A DNA stretch of 64,000 nucleotides from Micromonospora sp. NBC_00389. Its GTDB lineage: Bacteria; Actinomycetota; Actinomycetes; Mycobacteriales; Micromonosporaceae. Position 1 is the first letter of the stretch; each line of letters opens with the position of its first letter. The stretch lies in contig NZ_CP107947.1 of the NCBI RefSeq assembly GCF_036059255.1, positions 4,588,001-4,652,000 on the forward strand, in the 5' to 3' direction. Position numbers and translations under genes: made by a program. Shown here piece by piece: positions 17,591-26,452 of this stretch. The notes beneath the pieces are model-generated. The model saw nothing but the letters and a program-made list of their open reading frames with translations. It was not told where the DNA came from and searched no databases.

Positions 17591-18178
17591 ATGACCGTCT
17601 TATCCCCACCCCGGCCCACCACCATCGACCGCGCACTCCGCGACGCCCAGCGATGGTGCGCCGGGCACACCATCGACGACCGCCCCGCACTGGCCCACGC
17701 CGTCCGGGTCGCCGTCACCATCGGCGAGCACCTCCCAAACCCGGCGCCGGACCTGATCGCGGCGGCGCTGCTCCACGACGTCCCAGACTTCGCCCCCGCC
17801 ACGCCAGACATCTACCAGGTCCTCGCCGCCGCCTACGGCCCACAGGTCCCGCGGATCATCGCCGCCCTACAGGCCGAACACGACGCACTCGACAAGCCGG
17901 ATCCGCCCATCCGCGTCGACGACCTGCCCGTGCTGCTCGCCTCGACCGCTGACAAGATCGTCGCGCTCACCTCGTTGCTGCAACGCGCGCACGCCAGCGG
18001 CAACGTCACCGACTTCCTCCGCGCGCGGCCGGCGCTACTCGCGCTGCTACCTCACTTCCGCGCCTTCCAACAGGCAGCCCAGCGCAGGGTGCCAGCCGGA
18101 ATGTCGGCACGCCTCGACGCCACCCTCACCCTGCTCGAACGGGCCACCGCCGGCCTCCAGACCACGACTACGCCATGA
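17591..18178 (+). CDS. HD-domain phosphohydrolase-like protein
   Basis: 195 residues. The segment AHAVRVAVTIGEHL followed by AAALLHDVPDFAP gives the H...HD metal-binding set, and LLASTADKIVALTSLLQ supplies the distal Asp, as in RelA/SpoT-type and other HD hydrolases. It starts at an ATG with GGAGG about 11 bp upstream. It overlaps the APH-like kinase by 4 bp (ATGA), so the two products are made together. The substrate is unknown; a nucleotide is likely from the fold. Confidence 0.75.
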   Translation: MTVLSPPRPTTIDRALRDAQRWCAGHTIDDRPALAHAVRVAVTIGEHLPNPAPDLIAAALLHDVPDFAPATPDIYQVLAAAYGPQVPRIIAALQAEHDALDKPDPPIRVDDLPVLLASTADKIVALTSLLQRAHASGNVTDFLRARPALLALLPHFRAFQQAAQRRVPAGMSARLDATLTLLERATAGLQTTTTP

Positions 18179-19137
18179 GCAGGCCCGGACTCGACGCCGC
18201 ACTAGCGCACCAGACCCGCCGCGACCTGCTCACCGCCGCAGGGCAAGAACAGACCGGCTGGCAGGCCATCCAGCACTGGGAACTGTCAAGAGTCGAACGG
18301 CTGTTCCTGACCGACGGCAGCAGTGTGATCTGCAAAATCGCCACGGCGCCATTCACCGGTGAAGCCACCCTGCTGCGGACCCTCAACGAACGCGGCGCCG
18401 CCGTGCCAACACTGCACGGCTATACGCTGCGCCCGCAGACGATCGGCATGCTGATGAACGACCTCGGCGATCCAATACGCGCCGCGACCACGGCCGAAGC
18501 CGCAGCCGCCGCCTGCTGGGTCCACGCCGTGCCCACCCCCACACTGCCAACGTTCGACCAACAGACGCTGGCTTCCCTGCCCAAGCAAGCAATCGCCGCG
18601 CTCACTGCCCTACGCCTGCAGGAACGATTCCTCCATACAGGCCACATCGAGGCGCTGCTGGAGCGGCTGGCTGCCGTAGCAAAACGACGGGCCGACGGCG
18701 CCGAACGGGAGCCCTTCGGACTGTGCCACGGCGAGTTCCACCCCACCTCGCTGCACGTCAGCCGCACCGGATGCCACCTCCTCGACTGGGCGAAAGCGTT
18801 TACCGGCCCTGGCCTGCTCGACCTGGCCACATGGTTCGGTACTCGCACACCCACCGATCCCACCGAGCTAACCCACCTGATCGGCGCCTACGTCGCCGCT
18901 GGCGGCAACGTAGAGGCGCACGCTAACCGCGGCGGCCTGCCGCCGGCGCAGTGGGCCCTGGGCTGGCACCGCATGTGGGCAGCCTGGTGGTTCCTGACCA
19001 CGGCCGCCGCAGGACACCACCAACCACACACCGACAGCCACCACTCCCGGGTCGTGCACCGCCAACTGAAGGCAGCCGTGCAGCTGCTGGTGGCGGCCCC
19101 GTCGAACGTGCTCGGCAGTCACCTGAATCTGCGGTGA
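18175..19137 (+). CDS. Phosphotransferase of the APH/choline-kinase fold
   Basis: 320 residues. FGLCHGEFHPTSLHVS is a Brenner-type catalytic loop (usually HGDxHxxN) in which the catalytic Asp is Glu and the Asn is Ser; LLDWAKAFTGPGLLDLA supplies the metal-binding Asp. The N-lobe has SVICKIATAPF with the ATP-binding Lys. The divergent loop suggests altered or weak activity. It is coupled to the HD protein, which would pair a kinase with a phosphohydrolase. There is no evidence that it confers antibiotic resistance. Confidence 0.75.
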   Translation: MSRPGLDAALAHQTRRDLLTAAGQEQTGWQAIQHWELSRVERLFLTDGSSVICKIATAPFTGEATLLRTLNERGAAVPTLHGYTLRPQTIGMLMNDLGDPIRAATTAEAAAAACWVHAVPTPTLPTFDQQTLASLPKQAIAALTALRLQERFLHTGHIEALLERLAAVAKRRADGAEREPFGLCHGEFHPTSLHVSRTGCHLLDWAKAFTGPGLLDLATWFGTRTPTDPTELTHLIGAYVAAGGNVEAHANRGGLPPAQWALGWHRMWAAWWFLTTAAAGHHQPHTDSHHSRVVHRQLKAAVQLLVAAPSNVLGSHLNLR

Positions 19138-19340
19138 CGGGCACGCCGGCCGGCCGGCAACACGAGCCGAACTCAACACGCGGAACCCACACCCGCAAGC
19201 GCATCCTTCGCCGCCGCGGTGCCGTTCCTCGTCACCTCGCCCAGCGGATGGCCACCGACAGTCCGTCGACACGACTTCGCATGGCTGCGGCGTCTGCACC
19301 CAGTGATCTCCGCGCCGACGCGATGCGTAGTGTCGCCAGC

Positions 19341-19682
19341 ATGAGTGAGGTGTTGCAGGTGTATACCGCCACCGATAGCCGCGAAGCCGCGCAGCGGTTG
19401 GCCCAGGGGGCTGTACGCGCTCGCCTGGCAGCTGGTGGCCAGATTATCGGCCCGGTGGAGTCCCTGTTCTGGCACGAGGGAACTTTCGGCACCGGCCAGG
19501 AGTGGCAGGTGGTGCTAAAGGCCAGCAGGGGGCAGTACCAAGAGCTGGAAAGCTATCTCAAAGCGCACCACGAGTGGGCCAACCCGGAGATCATCGCACT
19601 GCCGGTCATCGCCGGCTCCGAGCCCTACCTTGCCTGGGTACGCGGCATCACGGCGAGGACGGACGAGCCTCAGAGGGAGTAA
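19341..19682 (+). CDS. cutA: CutA1-like divalent-cation tolerance protein
   Basis: 113 residues starting MSEVLQVYTATDSREAAQ. The segments AAGGQIIGPVESLFWHEG and EWQVVLKASRGQYQELESYLKAHH, ending NPEIIALPVIAGSEPYLAW, match the trimeric ferredoxin-like CutA1 family. The start at 19341 gives the normal family length; in-frame extension to 18951 adds non-conserved sequence. The family's link to metal tolerance is old and poorly understood. Confidence 0.85.
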   Translation: MSEVLQVYTATDSREAAQRLAQGAVRARLAAGGQIIGPVESLFWHEGTFGTGQEWQVVLKASRGQYQELESYLKAHHEWANPEIIALPVIAGSEPYLAWVRGITARTDEPQRE

Positions 19683-19692
19683 CCTTGATGCC

Positions 19693-21003
19693 CTACAGGG
19701 AGACCTCCCGGCAGGCCCCTGCGTCCTCGTCCTGGTAGGGCGGGAGGCGTTTGCGGACGACGGCGATGCGGATGGCCGGGCGAGGGGATCCAACGCCGGT
19801 GCAGAGACGCTTCGACCGGTCCAGAATCGCTGCTGCTTGTTCGAGCTCACCGGCATCGAGATAGGACTCGGCGAGCCAGGTGGAGTAAAGAGCCTTGTCC
19901 CTGGCATGCGCGTCATCAAGCCGCCGCAGGGCCACTTCCAGCTCAGGTATTGCGCGCAGAGGGCGCCTCAGTTCAGACCAAACGCGGCCCGTCATGATCT
20001 GAACCTCGTCGTGATCGACCCATGCAGCCCAATCCGGTGGCGTGTCGAGTCGGGCTTTGCTGAGGGCTTCGTGTGCCGCGTTCAGGGCAGCGCCCGCTCG
20101 TTTCTCCTCGCCCGCGACTGCGTAGGTGAACGCGAGCCGGTCATACAGCAGTGCTCGGACGGCAGGGTTCACATCTGCGCTGACGGGGAGGCTGGACGCT
20201 TCGGCGGTGGCGATGTCGGGCTTCCCGAGACTCGCCCGCAGGTAAGCCAACAGCGCCAAAGCGTTGGCAGCCAGAGCCACATCCTCCGCCTGCACAGCAA
20301 TCGGCCGGCTGGCGGTGAACAACGCGGTAGCGTAAGCATGATCGCCGGCGTCAAACGCCGCCCAGCCGGCGAGTTGGGTCTGCTCGGCGAGCAGCGCTAG
20401 CAAAGCCTTCGCGGTTGAGGAGCCGAACGAAGCCGTGTTGAACAGGGACATCGTTGCCCGCAACTCGGCCTCGTAGTGCCGCAGAGTGTCGGCACCGCCG
20501 AGATAGTTGTCAAGTCGTCGAAGCCTCACGGTACGCCTCGCATGCTCCTTCACGTCGCCGAGACTGATTCGGCGACCAGTCGTAGAGGTTGCCGGCGCTG
20601 CGCCGCACACTGCCAGCGCCGCAGTTGCTCGGATGAACTCTCGACGACGCATCTCCTGCTCCTCTGTCGGCTCGAGCTGGAGCAGCCTGACTTGCGGCGT
20701 TTCACTGAAGCCCTGCGCTGCCCAGCTTCTGCCCCCAGTCTCCCGCCGCAGCCTTTGCAGCTGATCGAACGCCGCGACCAGCTGCCCGTCGGCGTCAAGG
20801 ACCTCATCACAGCGCTCCCAAAAGCGCCTCGGAGCCCGCTGGCGGCCAACCTCCACGTTGGCGATGGTGCTACGGCCGTAGTGGAGCAGCGGCGCGAGCG
20901 AGTGCTGGGTAAAGCCAGCGGCTACACGCAGGCGCGCGAGCTGGCGACCAAGCGGCAGCCAGCGACCGTCGCGGCCAGGAACGTCAGACATCGCCCGCGT
21001 CAT
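19693..21003 (-). CDS. HTH-XRE regulator with TPR-like C-terminus (A)
   Basis: 436 residues (435-432 if a downstream ATG is used). The XRE helix-turn-helix lies near residues 18-75, with the recognition segment LLHYGRSTIANVEVG. A linker with RRREFIRATAALAV, shared by many actinomycete HTH-TPR proteins, is followed by about 280 residues of helical TPR-like repeats. The recognition helix closely resembles LVQYGRSSVANTETG of the regulator at 22022-23377, so the two may bind similar DNA. TTGTCGG motifs are concentrated in the upstream gap (21004-21359), which suggests autoregulation. Confidence 0.8.
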   Translation of the reverse strand: MTRAMSDVPGRDGRWLPLGRQLARLRVAAGFTQHSLAPLLHYGRSTIANVEVGRQRAPRRFWERCDEVLDADGQLVAAFDQLQRLRRETGGRSWAAQGFSETPQVRLLQLEPTEEQEMRRREFIRATAALAVCGAAPATSTTGRRISLGDVKEHARRTVRLRRLDNYLGGADTLRHYEAELRATMSLFNTASFGSSTAKALLALLAEQTQLAGWAAFDAGDHAYATALFTASRPIAVQAEDVALAANALALLAYLRASLGKPDIATAEASSLPVSADVNPAVRALLYDRLAFTYAVAGEEKRAGAALNAAHEALSKARLDTPPDWAAWVDHDEVQIMTGRVWSELRRPLRAIPELEVALRRLDDAHARDKALYSTWLAESYLDAGELEQAAAILDRSKRLCTGVGSPRPAIRIAVVRKRLPPYQDEDAGACREVSL

Positions 21004-21359
21004 TCACCTTGGCCACCCCGTCATAGCCGATAGCTCCTACGGTCGGTCCGGACCTGCTGCTAACCCTATTCGATCTCGCCCTCTACCTGACTGTCGCGGG
21101 TGTCAACAGATTGTCGGTGCAGATGTCCATCGCTTGTCGACACCCTGCTACCTCCGATTGCTGGATACGCGCTTGTCGGGTGATGGCGAACCCGTTCCTT
21201 GAGCCAGCAACTTCACCGGCTCGGACAGCGACACGGCTTCGTCCGGATAGCACTGGAGGTGGGCCGAAAGTGCCCTTGAGATGGCCAAATCACTGATCGC
21301 CACGAGCCGCCCCACGCACTGGACGGTTTCCCGAATGACGAGGCCAGCGTCTTGGCGCA
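21004..21359. promoter_or_regulatory. 356-bp gap upstream of HTH-TPR regulator A
   Basis: No gene is seen. Three related heptamers lie on the plus strand: TTGTCGG at 21111-21117, TTGTCGA at 21134-21140 and TTGTCGG at 21173-21179. They are 90-190 bp upstream of the regulator start. The rest is featureless. Confidence 0.45.
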
Positions 21360-22025
21360 TCACGCGCCAAGGGGCGCGGTGGCCACCGTTGTCCACTGGT
21401 AGGTGCGGTGTTCTCGGCGCAGCGTGATCAGCGTTGCCTGTCGGATGGTCACCCGGGCGGGAGGCTGATGGCGGAGGGCGTTGAGGCGGTCCCAGATCGG
21501 TCCGGTCGGTGCTCGCGAGCCGCTGTAGGCGATCGTCACGTGGGGCCGGAATCCTTCAGCGGCCTCCGGCACGATCTGCCACACCGCGCCGATGGCATCG
21601 CGGATGGTGGCGCGGAGGTGTTCGACGCGGTCCCAGGGACGGACGAGCAAGCCGATTCCTTCGGCGTCGGGGTCGACCGGGCCAAGTGACAGCTCCAGCG
21701 GCGGCAGGCCGGCACAGCGTCGCCGGGTTTCGGCGACGATCGTTTTGATGTCGCTGTTCGTGACCTCGTCGGTGAAGCCGAGACCCTGCATGGTCAAGTG
21801 CAGCCCGTCGAGCGGCACCAAGTCCAGTCCGGGCAGAGTGAGTTGGCGTTGCAGATCGGTGACGAGGTGATGGAGTTCAGGTTGGTGTTCAAAGGTGAGG
21901 TGCCAGGTGTAGAACTGGCGGTCGGCCCGCCAGCCCGGGCGCCAGTACCAGTGGTTGGTGAGTTCGGGCAGGTCCTGGTAGGCGGTCCAGCGCTGGTGCA
22001 GGCTGGCCAGTTCCCGGCTGCTCAT
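21360..22025 (-). CDS. 2H phosphoesterase / 2'-5' RNA ligase family protein
   Basis: 221 residues with the two defining H-x-T motifs, LHLTMQGLG in the N-terminal half and PHVTIAYSG in the C-terminal half. The family includes 2'-5' RNA ligases and cyclic phosphodiesterases acting on RNA ends or 2',3'-cyclic nucleotides. The ATG overlaps the stop of the HTH-TPR regulator by 4 bp (ATGA), so it is translationally coupled. The real substrate is unknown. Confidence 0.8.
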   Translation of the reverse strand: MSSRELASLHQRWTAYQDLPELTNHWYWRPGWRADRQFYTWHLTFEHQPELHHLVTDLQRQLTLPGLDLVPLDGLHLTMQGLGFTDEVTNSDIKTIVAETRRRCAGLPPLELSLGPVDPDAEGIGLLVRPWDRVEHLRATIRDAIGAVWQIVPEAAEGFRPHVTIAYSGSRAPTGPIWDRLNALRHQPPARVTIRQATLITLRREHRTYQWTTVATAPLGA

Positions 22026-23377
22026 GACAGCGATGGTAGAGCGGCCTGTCCGGTGGCACCGATCTGTGTGCGGTCGGCGAGCAGGTCGGCGACGTGCCGT
22101 AGCCGCGGGTGGCGGGCGAAAGGGCGGGCGGCGGTGAGGAACTGACGGGCGCGTTGGTGGACCGATTCGAAACGCTGGTCCGCGGTGAGGGTGAGCGCCT
22201 CCACCGCCAGTGCGCCTGCCTCCTCGGGGTCGGGGTTGTCGGCGTGCAGGTGCGCGGTGGCCAGGTCGAGGCGGCTGAGTGCACGCGGGCCAGCCAACCC
22301 TGCGGTGTCGAACGCGGTGATCGCGGTGGTCAGATGGTTGGTGACGCCCGCGGTACGGCCGAGCGCCAGGTAGGCGGTCGCCGCGTTGGCCGCGGTCCTG
22401 GCCGGGCAGTACGGGCAGAGGGCGAGACTAGCGCTGACCGACGAGCCGGCCGGGTAGTCGGACAGCATGGTGAACGCTTGGTCGACTGCACGGTCGACGC
22501 CGTACCGGTCGCCGAGACGGGCGAGGGCCCGCGCCTGACCGTTGATCGTGAGGCGGATGCGGTGCCCGCTGGTGCCGCCACGGCGCAGGCCGTCCTGGGC
22601 GTAGGCCAGCGCGTCATGGTAGTCACCGGCGTAGAAGGCGACCAGGCTTTGCGTGGCCCGTGCCCAGGCTTGCGCGTCGGACTGCTCGGCAGCCTCGGCG
22701 AGGTCGAACGCTTCGGCGGCGTAGGCGTGCGCCGCACCGAATGCGCCGAGGTCAAGGGCGAGTGCGCCGAGAAGTCCGGACAGGTGAGCGGCGACGGCGT
22801 AGAGCCGGGCGCGTTGCGGTGGGTGCTGCCGGCCTGCCATGAGCTGGTCGACGTAGGAGCGCAGCGGTCGCATACGCGCTATAAGGATTACCGGGGTGAG
22901 GCGCTCGTTGTCGGCGATCGCCTGCCGGACCTCGTTTTCCAGATACGCGAGACGGATGTTGTCATCGACGGAAGACTTCAGCGCCAGCCGGCGGGCATCG
23001 ATGCTGTCCTCGCGTTCCCACAGAACAGCACCGCCATTCGCTCCAAAGGCGTCGTGGCCAGCATCGGTCGGCGTCGCCGGCCCCGACGTGCTCCTGGCCT
23101 CCTGGATCGCCGATGAGCGTCGTCGTTGACGGTTCAGCTCGGTGATGCGGTCATACTCACTGACGAGCACGCCACCGGTCTGCAGCACAGTGTCGCAGCG
23201 CGCCCAGAAGGCACGGTCCGGGTGCTGGTGACCGGTCTCCGTGTTCGCCACGGAGCTGCGGCCGTACTGCACGAGCCGCGCCAAGTCGTGCTGGGTGTGA
23301 CCGCCAGCCCTGCGCAACTGCGCGAGCCGGCGGCCGAGCTCGCGGCGGGCGGCTTTGGTCTCGTCGCTGTCAGCCAT
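22022..23377 (-). CDS. HTH-XRE regulator with TPR-like C-terminus (B)
   Basis: 451 residues from the ATG at 23377 (MADSDETKAARREL). The helix-turn-helix occupies about residues 12-65 with LVQYGRSSVANTETGH as the recognition region, and the C-terminal 300 residues are Ala-rich TPR-like helices. In-frame extension to 23485 adds unrelated sequence. It is the first gene of a unit with the 2H phosphoesterase. It diverges from the gene at 23675, and the 18-bp palindrome at 23601 lies between them. Confidence 0.8.
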   Translation of the reverse strand: MADSDETKAARRELGRRLAQLRRAGGHTQHDLARLVQYGRSSVANTETGHQHPDRAFWARCDTVLQTGGVLVSEYDRITELNRQRRRSSAIQEARSTSGPATPTDAGHDAFGANGGAVLWEREDSIDARRLALKSSVDDNIRLAYLENEVRQAIADNERLTPVILIARMRPLRSYVDQLMAGRQHPPQRARLYAVAAHLSGLLGALALDLGAFGAAHAYAAEAFDLAEAAEQSDAQAWARATQSLVAFYAGDYHDALAYAQDGLRRGGTSGHRIRLTINGQARALARLGDRYGVDRAVDQAFTMLSDYPAGSSVSASLALCPYCPARTAANAATAYLALGRTAGVTNHLTTAITAFDTAGLAGPRALSRLDLATAHLHADNPDPEEAGALAVEALTLTADQRFESVHQRARQFLTAARPFARHPRLRHVADLLADRTQIGATGQAALPSLS

Positions 23378-23600
23378 CGCTAACCCCCGGTCTACTGCAG
23401 ACGTGCAGTCACGATGTGTGCAGACGATAGCTGCCGCCTGTGACAATCTTCCGGGCCGGCCGAGCAGCGCCGGCCATCTGGCCAAGCATCAGTGCGGCCG
23501 ATGGCCGCTGCGAGATCGGGCAGCATCGTCAGGTGCCCATTGTCGAGCGCGGCGGCCGACCGTGGCAGGACCACAATGTCGAAGTTTTGTCAGAGTTTGA

Positions 23601-23618
23601 TGTCGGCATCTGCCGACA
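23601..23618. promoter_or_regulatory. 18-bp perfect palindrome
   Basis: TGTCGGCA-TC-TGCCGACA is a perfect inverted repeat that includes the TGTCGG core seen near regulator A. It lies 57 bp before the ATG at 23675 and 224 bp upstream of regulator B, so it is a candidate operator for one of the HTH-TPR proteins. Confidence 0.55.
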
Positions 23619-23674
23619 ATTTCGGCGCATGGCGCTGCGGGCGTGTCGACCGGCCGGCGTCCTACGGTCCCTGC

Positions 23675-24292
23675 ATGCCCTCCGAACGTCGCGATGTCAC
23701 CGCCGGCCTGCCCGGTAAGCGGATGGCCGCCGGACTGCCCGCGCCACGGATGGCGCTCGCAGCGTTGACGGGTAGCGAGACTAACGCCACGCCGGCCGCG
23801 CGGGCCGCGTTGCACGCCGTGGCGGCCCGCGCCCAGGCCCGCCTCGGGCGTGAAGCGGCCTGCGCCGCCCACCTCGCCGTCGCGGAACGGCAGCTTGCCC
23901 GTAGCCGAGCGGGCGAGGAACCGCCGTGGATCCGGTACTTCACCGCGGCCTACCTGGCCGACGAACTCGCCCATTGCTTCCACGATCTGGGCCAGCCCCG
24001 GCAGACGCAACGGCACCTCGGCGCAGCCCTCGCCGGGCTTCGTCCGTCGCACGTGCGCCGGCTCGCGATCGACACCGCGCTGCTCGCCTCGTCGCTGGCA
24101 ACGGCCGGGCGGATTGACGAAGCCTGCGCGACAGCGCGCACTGCCGTCGACCACGCTGCCGCGACCTTGTCTCACCGCTGCGTGCAACGCATCGTCGACG
24201 TCCAGGTCGACCTCGATCCGTACCGGGGCGAGCCGGAAGTACAGGAACTCGGCGAGTACGTCCGACACCGGCTGCCGGCAGCGGCGGTGTAG
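23675..24292 (+). CDS. TPR-like protein, resembles a regulator C-terminus without the HTH domain
   Basis: 205 residues. PPWIRYFTAAYLADELAHCFHDLGQ and the following helices match the C-terminal sensory half of actinomycete HTH-TPR regulators, but no DNA-binding domain precedes them; the first 60 residues (MPSERRDVTAGLPGK onward) are unrelated. It may be a decayed regulator or a stand-alone partner that titrates the sensory half of regulator B. It ends just before a convergent S9 peptidase. Confidence 0.5.
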   Translation: MPSERRDVTAGLPGKRMAAGLPAPRMALAALTGSETNATPAARAALHAVAARAQARLGREAACAAHLAVAERQLARSRAGEEPPWIRYFTAAYLADELAHCFHDLGQPRQTQRHLGAALAGLRPSHVRRLAIDTALLASSLATAGRIDEACATARTAVDHAAATLSHRCVQRIVDVQVDLDPYRGEPEVQELGEYVRHRLPAAAV

Positions 24293-24355
24293 TCGTCAGC
24301 CGGCAGCCACCGCGGCGATCAACGACCGGTAGTGAGCAAGCTCTGCTTCCAACGC

Positions 24356-26170
24356 TCAGGCAGCATGAGCCGAGGTGGCGACATAGTGCCCGACTCCGTC
24401 GAGCAGCAGCAGTTCGTGCGGCACGCCCCGGTCCTGCAACTCACCGGCGAGTTCCCGTACGTCGTCGGCGGTCGCCACGTCGTCGGCGGTGCCGTGGATC
24501 ATCAGGACGGGTCGTCGGATGTCCGCGGCGTGAACTCGCCCGGCACCACCGCGTAGCCGGGTCGAGTGTGCGCGCTGGAATCGAGGCACGGTTTCCGCCC
24601 AACGCTCGGAATCGACGATCGCCGACACTGCGGTCGCCGCGGCGAACGGACCGTCCTGGGTCACCGCATGTATCGCGGTGTACCCGCCTGCGCTGGCCCC
24701 GCGAATGAACACCTTGCCCGGGACCGCGCGGCCCTCGGCCAGCAGATATTCGGCGACGGCGCGGCAGTCCACCACGTCGTCGATGCCCCAACGGCCGTAG
24801 ATAGCCTGCCGAAATGCCCGCCCGTACCCGGTGCTTCCGGTGTAGTCGACGTCGACGACAGCGAACCCTTGGCTCGTGAAGAACTGCGCCTGCCAGTCCA
24901 GCCGCACCAGGCAGGAAGCCGTCGGCCCAGGGTGTGCCCGCACGATGACGGGCGCATGCCAGTCCGGCGCCGCCCCGGTCGGCGGATATATCAGCGCCAC
25001 CACCTCCCGGCTGCCCTCAACCGGGATCCGCAGCTCCACCGGCGTCGACACCGCCAGCCCGTCCAGCCCTGGATGCTCGGCCTGGGCCAACACCTCCACA
25101 CGCGGCTCGTCGCCCACGTGCACGAGCGCCACCTGCGGCGCCACCTGCGGCGACGACCCCACCAAGGCCACCGACGCATCGCCCACCGCGAGGTACGGCT
25201 TGATCGACGTGTACGGCAGCTTCACCGGCGTGATCGTTCCCGATCGATCAACCACGGTCAGGCGGTGGCGCGGTCCCTCCTGCACCACCATCACAATGCG
25301 GCCATCAGCGAGGAAGCCGTACGAGGCGTAGCCCAGCTCCCACGGCTCTGCCGCGCACTCCGCCGCCATCGGCGCGACCGGCTCGACCGATTCCCCGTCC
25401 CACCGGTAGAGGTTCCACCAACCGCTGCGATCTGACGCGAAGTACAGGGCGGCGTCCGGCCCCCACCGCGGCTCCACCACCGACTCCGCCGGCCCGCCTG
25501 CGAGCTTCACCGGATCGCCGAGCGAGCCGCCAGCACCATAGGGTGCTACCCACAGCTCGCTCGCGTCCCATGGCATGTCCCGCTCACTCCACCGCAACCA
25601 AGCCAACATTCCTGCGCCAGTTCGCGGGGCGCCGAAGAAGCCCGACGTCTCCGCAAGCACCCGCAGCACCGGGGCACCGACGAGCGGAACCGCCACCAAG
25701 GCATCGCCGTCGTCGGTCTCCCGTACACCGAGTAGCTCGCCGTCACCGATCGTCAGGTCACCGAACGACGACGAGTCCTCCACAACGAGGCTGACGTCGC
25801 CCCCGTTCACCCGGTAGAGACCGTTCGCACCGGCGCACCACGCCTCGTCGCTGCTTGCGGCATATGTACCACCACCGTAGGCGTGCACACTGCTGGTCAC
25901 GCCGAACCTTGACGGAGTTACGTCGGCCGCGCCGTCCTCTGCCGACCACCGCACAAGGGTCGGGCCGCTCCCGGAGCTCGGACGGGACTCCAGCCAGTAC
26001 AGCGCATCCCCGACCATGCGTAGCTGGTCGAAGGTGATTGAGGCGCGAACGGCGCTGGCTGCAGAGACGGCATCAGAGTCTGCTGCCAACTCCACGGACT
26101 CCTCCTCGGACGACCGCCGCCGGCGACCCGTCGCGATGATCCATGGCGGTGGACAGGGTGTCATTGTCAC
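24356..26170 (-). CDS. S9-family (prolyl oligopeptidase-like) serine peptidase
   Basis: 604 residues. An N-terminal beta-propeller-like part (residues about 50-350) precedes an alpha/beta-hydrolase domain with the nucleophile in FIRGASAGGYTA, Asp near MIHGTADDVA and His in GVGHYVATS. The family cleaves short peptides, often in the cytoplasm; no signal peptide is seen. The start is uncertain: a GTG at 26170 and an ATG at 26164 lie in a basic, non-conserved stretch, and the conserved part begins near residue 40. It is a single gene between convergent neighbours. Confidence 0.8.
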   Translation of the reverse strand: MTMTPCPPPWIIATGRRRRSSEEESVELAADSDAVSAASAVRASITFDQLRMVGDALYWLESRPSSGSGPTLVRWSAEDGAADVTPSRFGVTSSVHAYGGGTYAASSDEAWCAGANGLYRVNGGDVSLVVEDSSSFGDLTIGDGELLGVRETDDGDALVAVPLVGAPVLRVLAETSGFFGAPRTGAGMLAWLRWSERDMPWDASELWVAPYGAGGSLGDPVKLAGGPAESVVEPRWGPDAALYFASDRSGWWNLYRWDGESVEPVAPMAAECAAEPWELGYASYGFLADGRIVMVVQEGPRHRLTVVDRSGTITPVKLPYTSIKPYLAVGDASVALVGSSPQVAPQVALVHVGDEPRVEVLAQAEHPGLDGLAVSTPVELRIPVEGSREVVALIYPPTGAAPDWHAPVIVRAHPGPTASCLVRLDWQAQFFTSQGFAVVDVDYTGSTGYGRAFRQAIYGRWGIDDVVDCRAVAEYLLAEGRAVPGKVFIRGASAGGYTAIHAVTQDGPFAAATAVSAIVDSERWAETVPRFQRAHSTRLRGGAGRVHAADIRRPVLMIHGTADDVATADDVRELAGELQDRGVPHELLLLDGVGHYVATSAHAA

Positions 26171-26266
26171 CTACCCGCGTCCGGTGATCCGGAGGCGGGC
26201 CAGCACGTGGGCGATCGCCCGAGTCTCCTCGCGAGTTGGGCCGTAGACCACGCAAAGGTCATCTTG
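26171..26266 (-). pseudogene. C-terminal remnant of a TPR-type gene
   Basis: The minus strand reads QDDLCVVYGPTREETRAIA then HVLARLRITGRG and a stop at 26171-26173. This closely resembles the last 30 residues of the TPR fragment at 29131-29461 (LHDDLCVVYGPEHELTREVA). Upstream sequence loses the similarity, so only the tail is left. Confidence 0.5.
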
Positions 26267-26452
26267 CCCGCCCGGTCCTCTCGGCCCGTAGCCGCCTGTC
26301 CTCCACCGCAGACGGGCGGCCTCCCGCCTGGGCTCCGGCTCGGCGGCCAGCGAGTCATGTTGGATACTCTTCCCGCTTATTCCGGCCGCTGCTGAAGTGG
26401 CCGGGATCGCCGTATCCGACGGCGCATGCAGCTACGGGAGGAGGGGGCGGTC

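Noticed and set aside
18175..19137. Aminoglycoside resistance gene
   Set aside because: The protein has the APH fold, but its altered catalytic loop and coupling to an HD protein do not support a resistance role.
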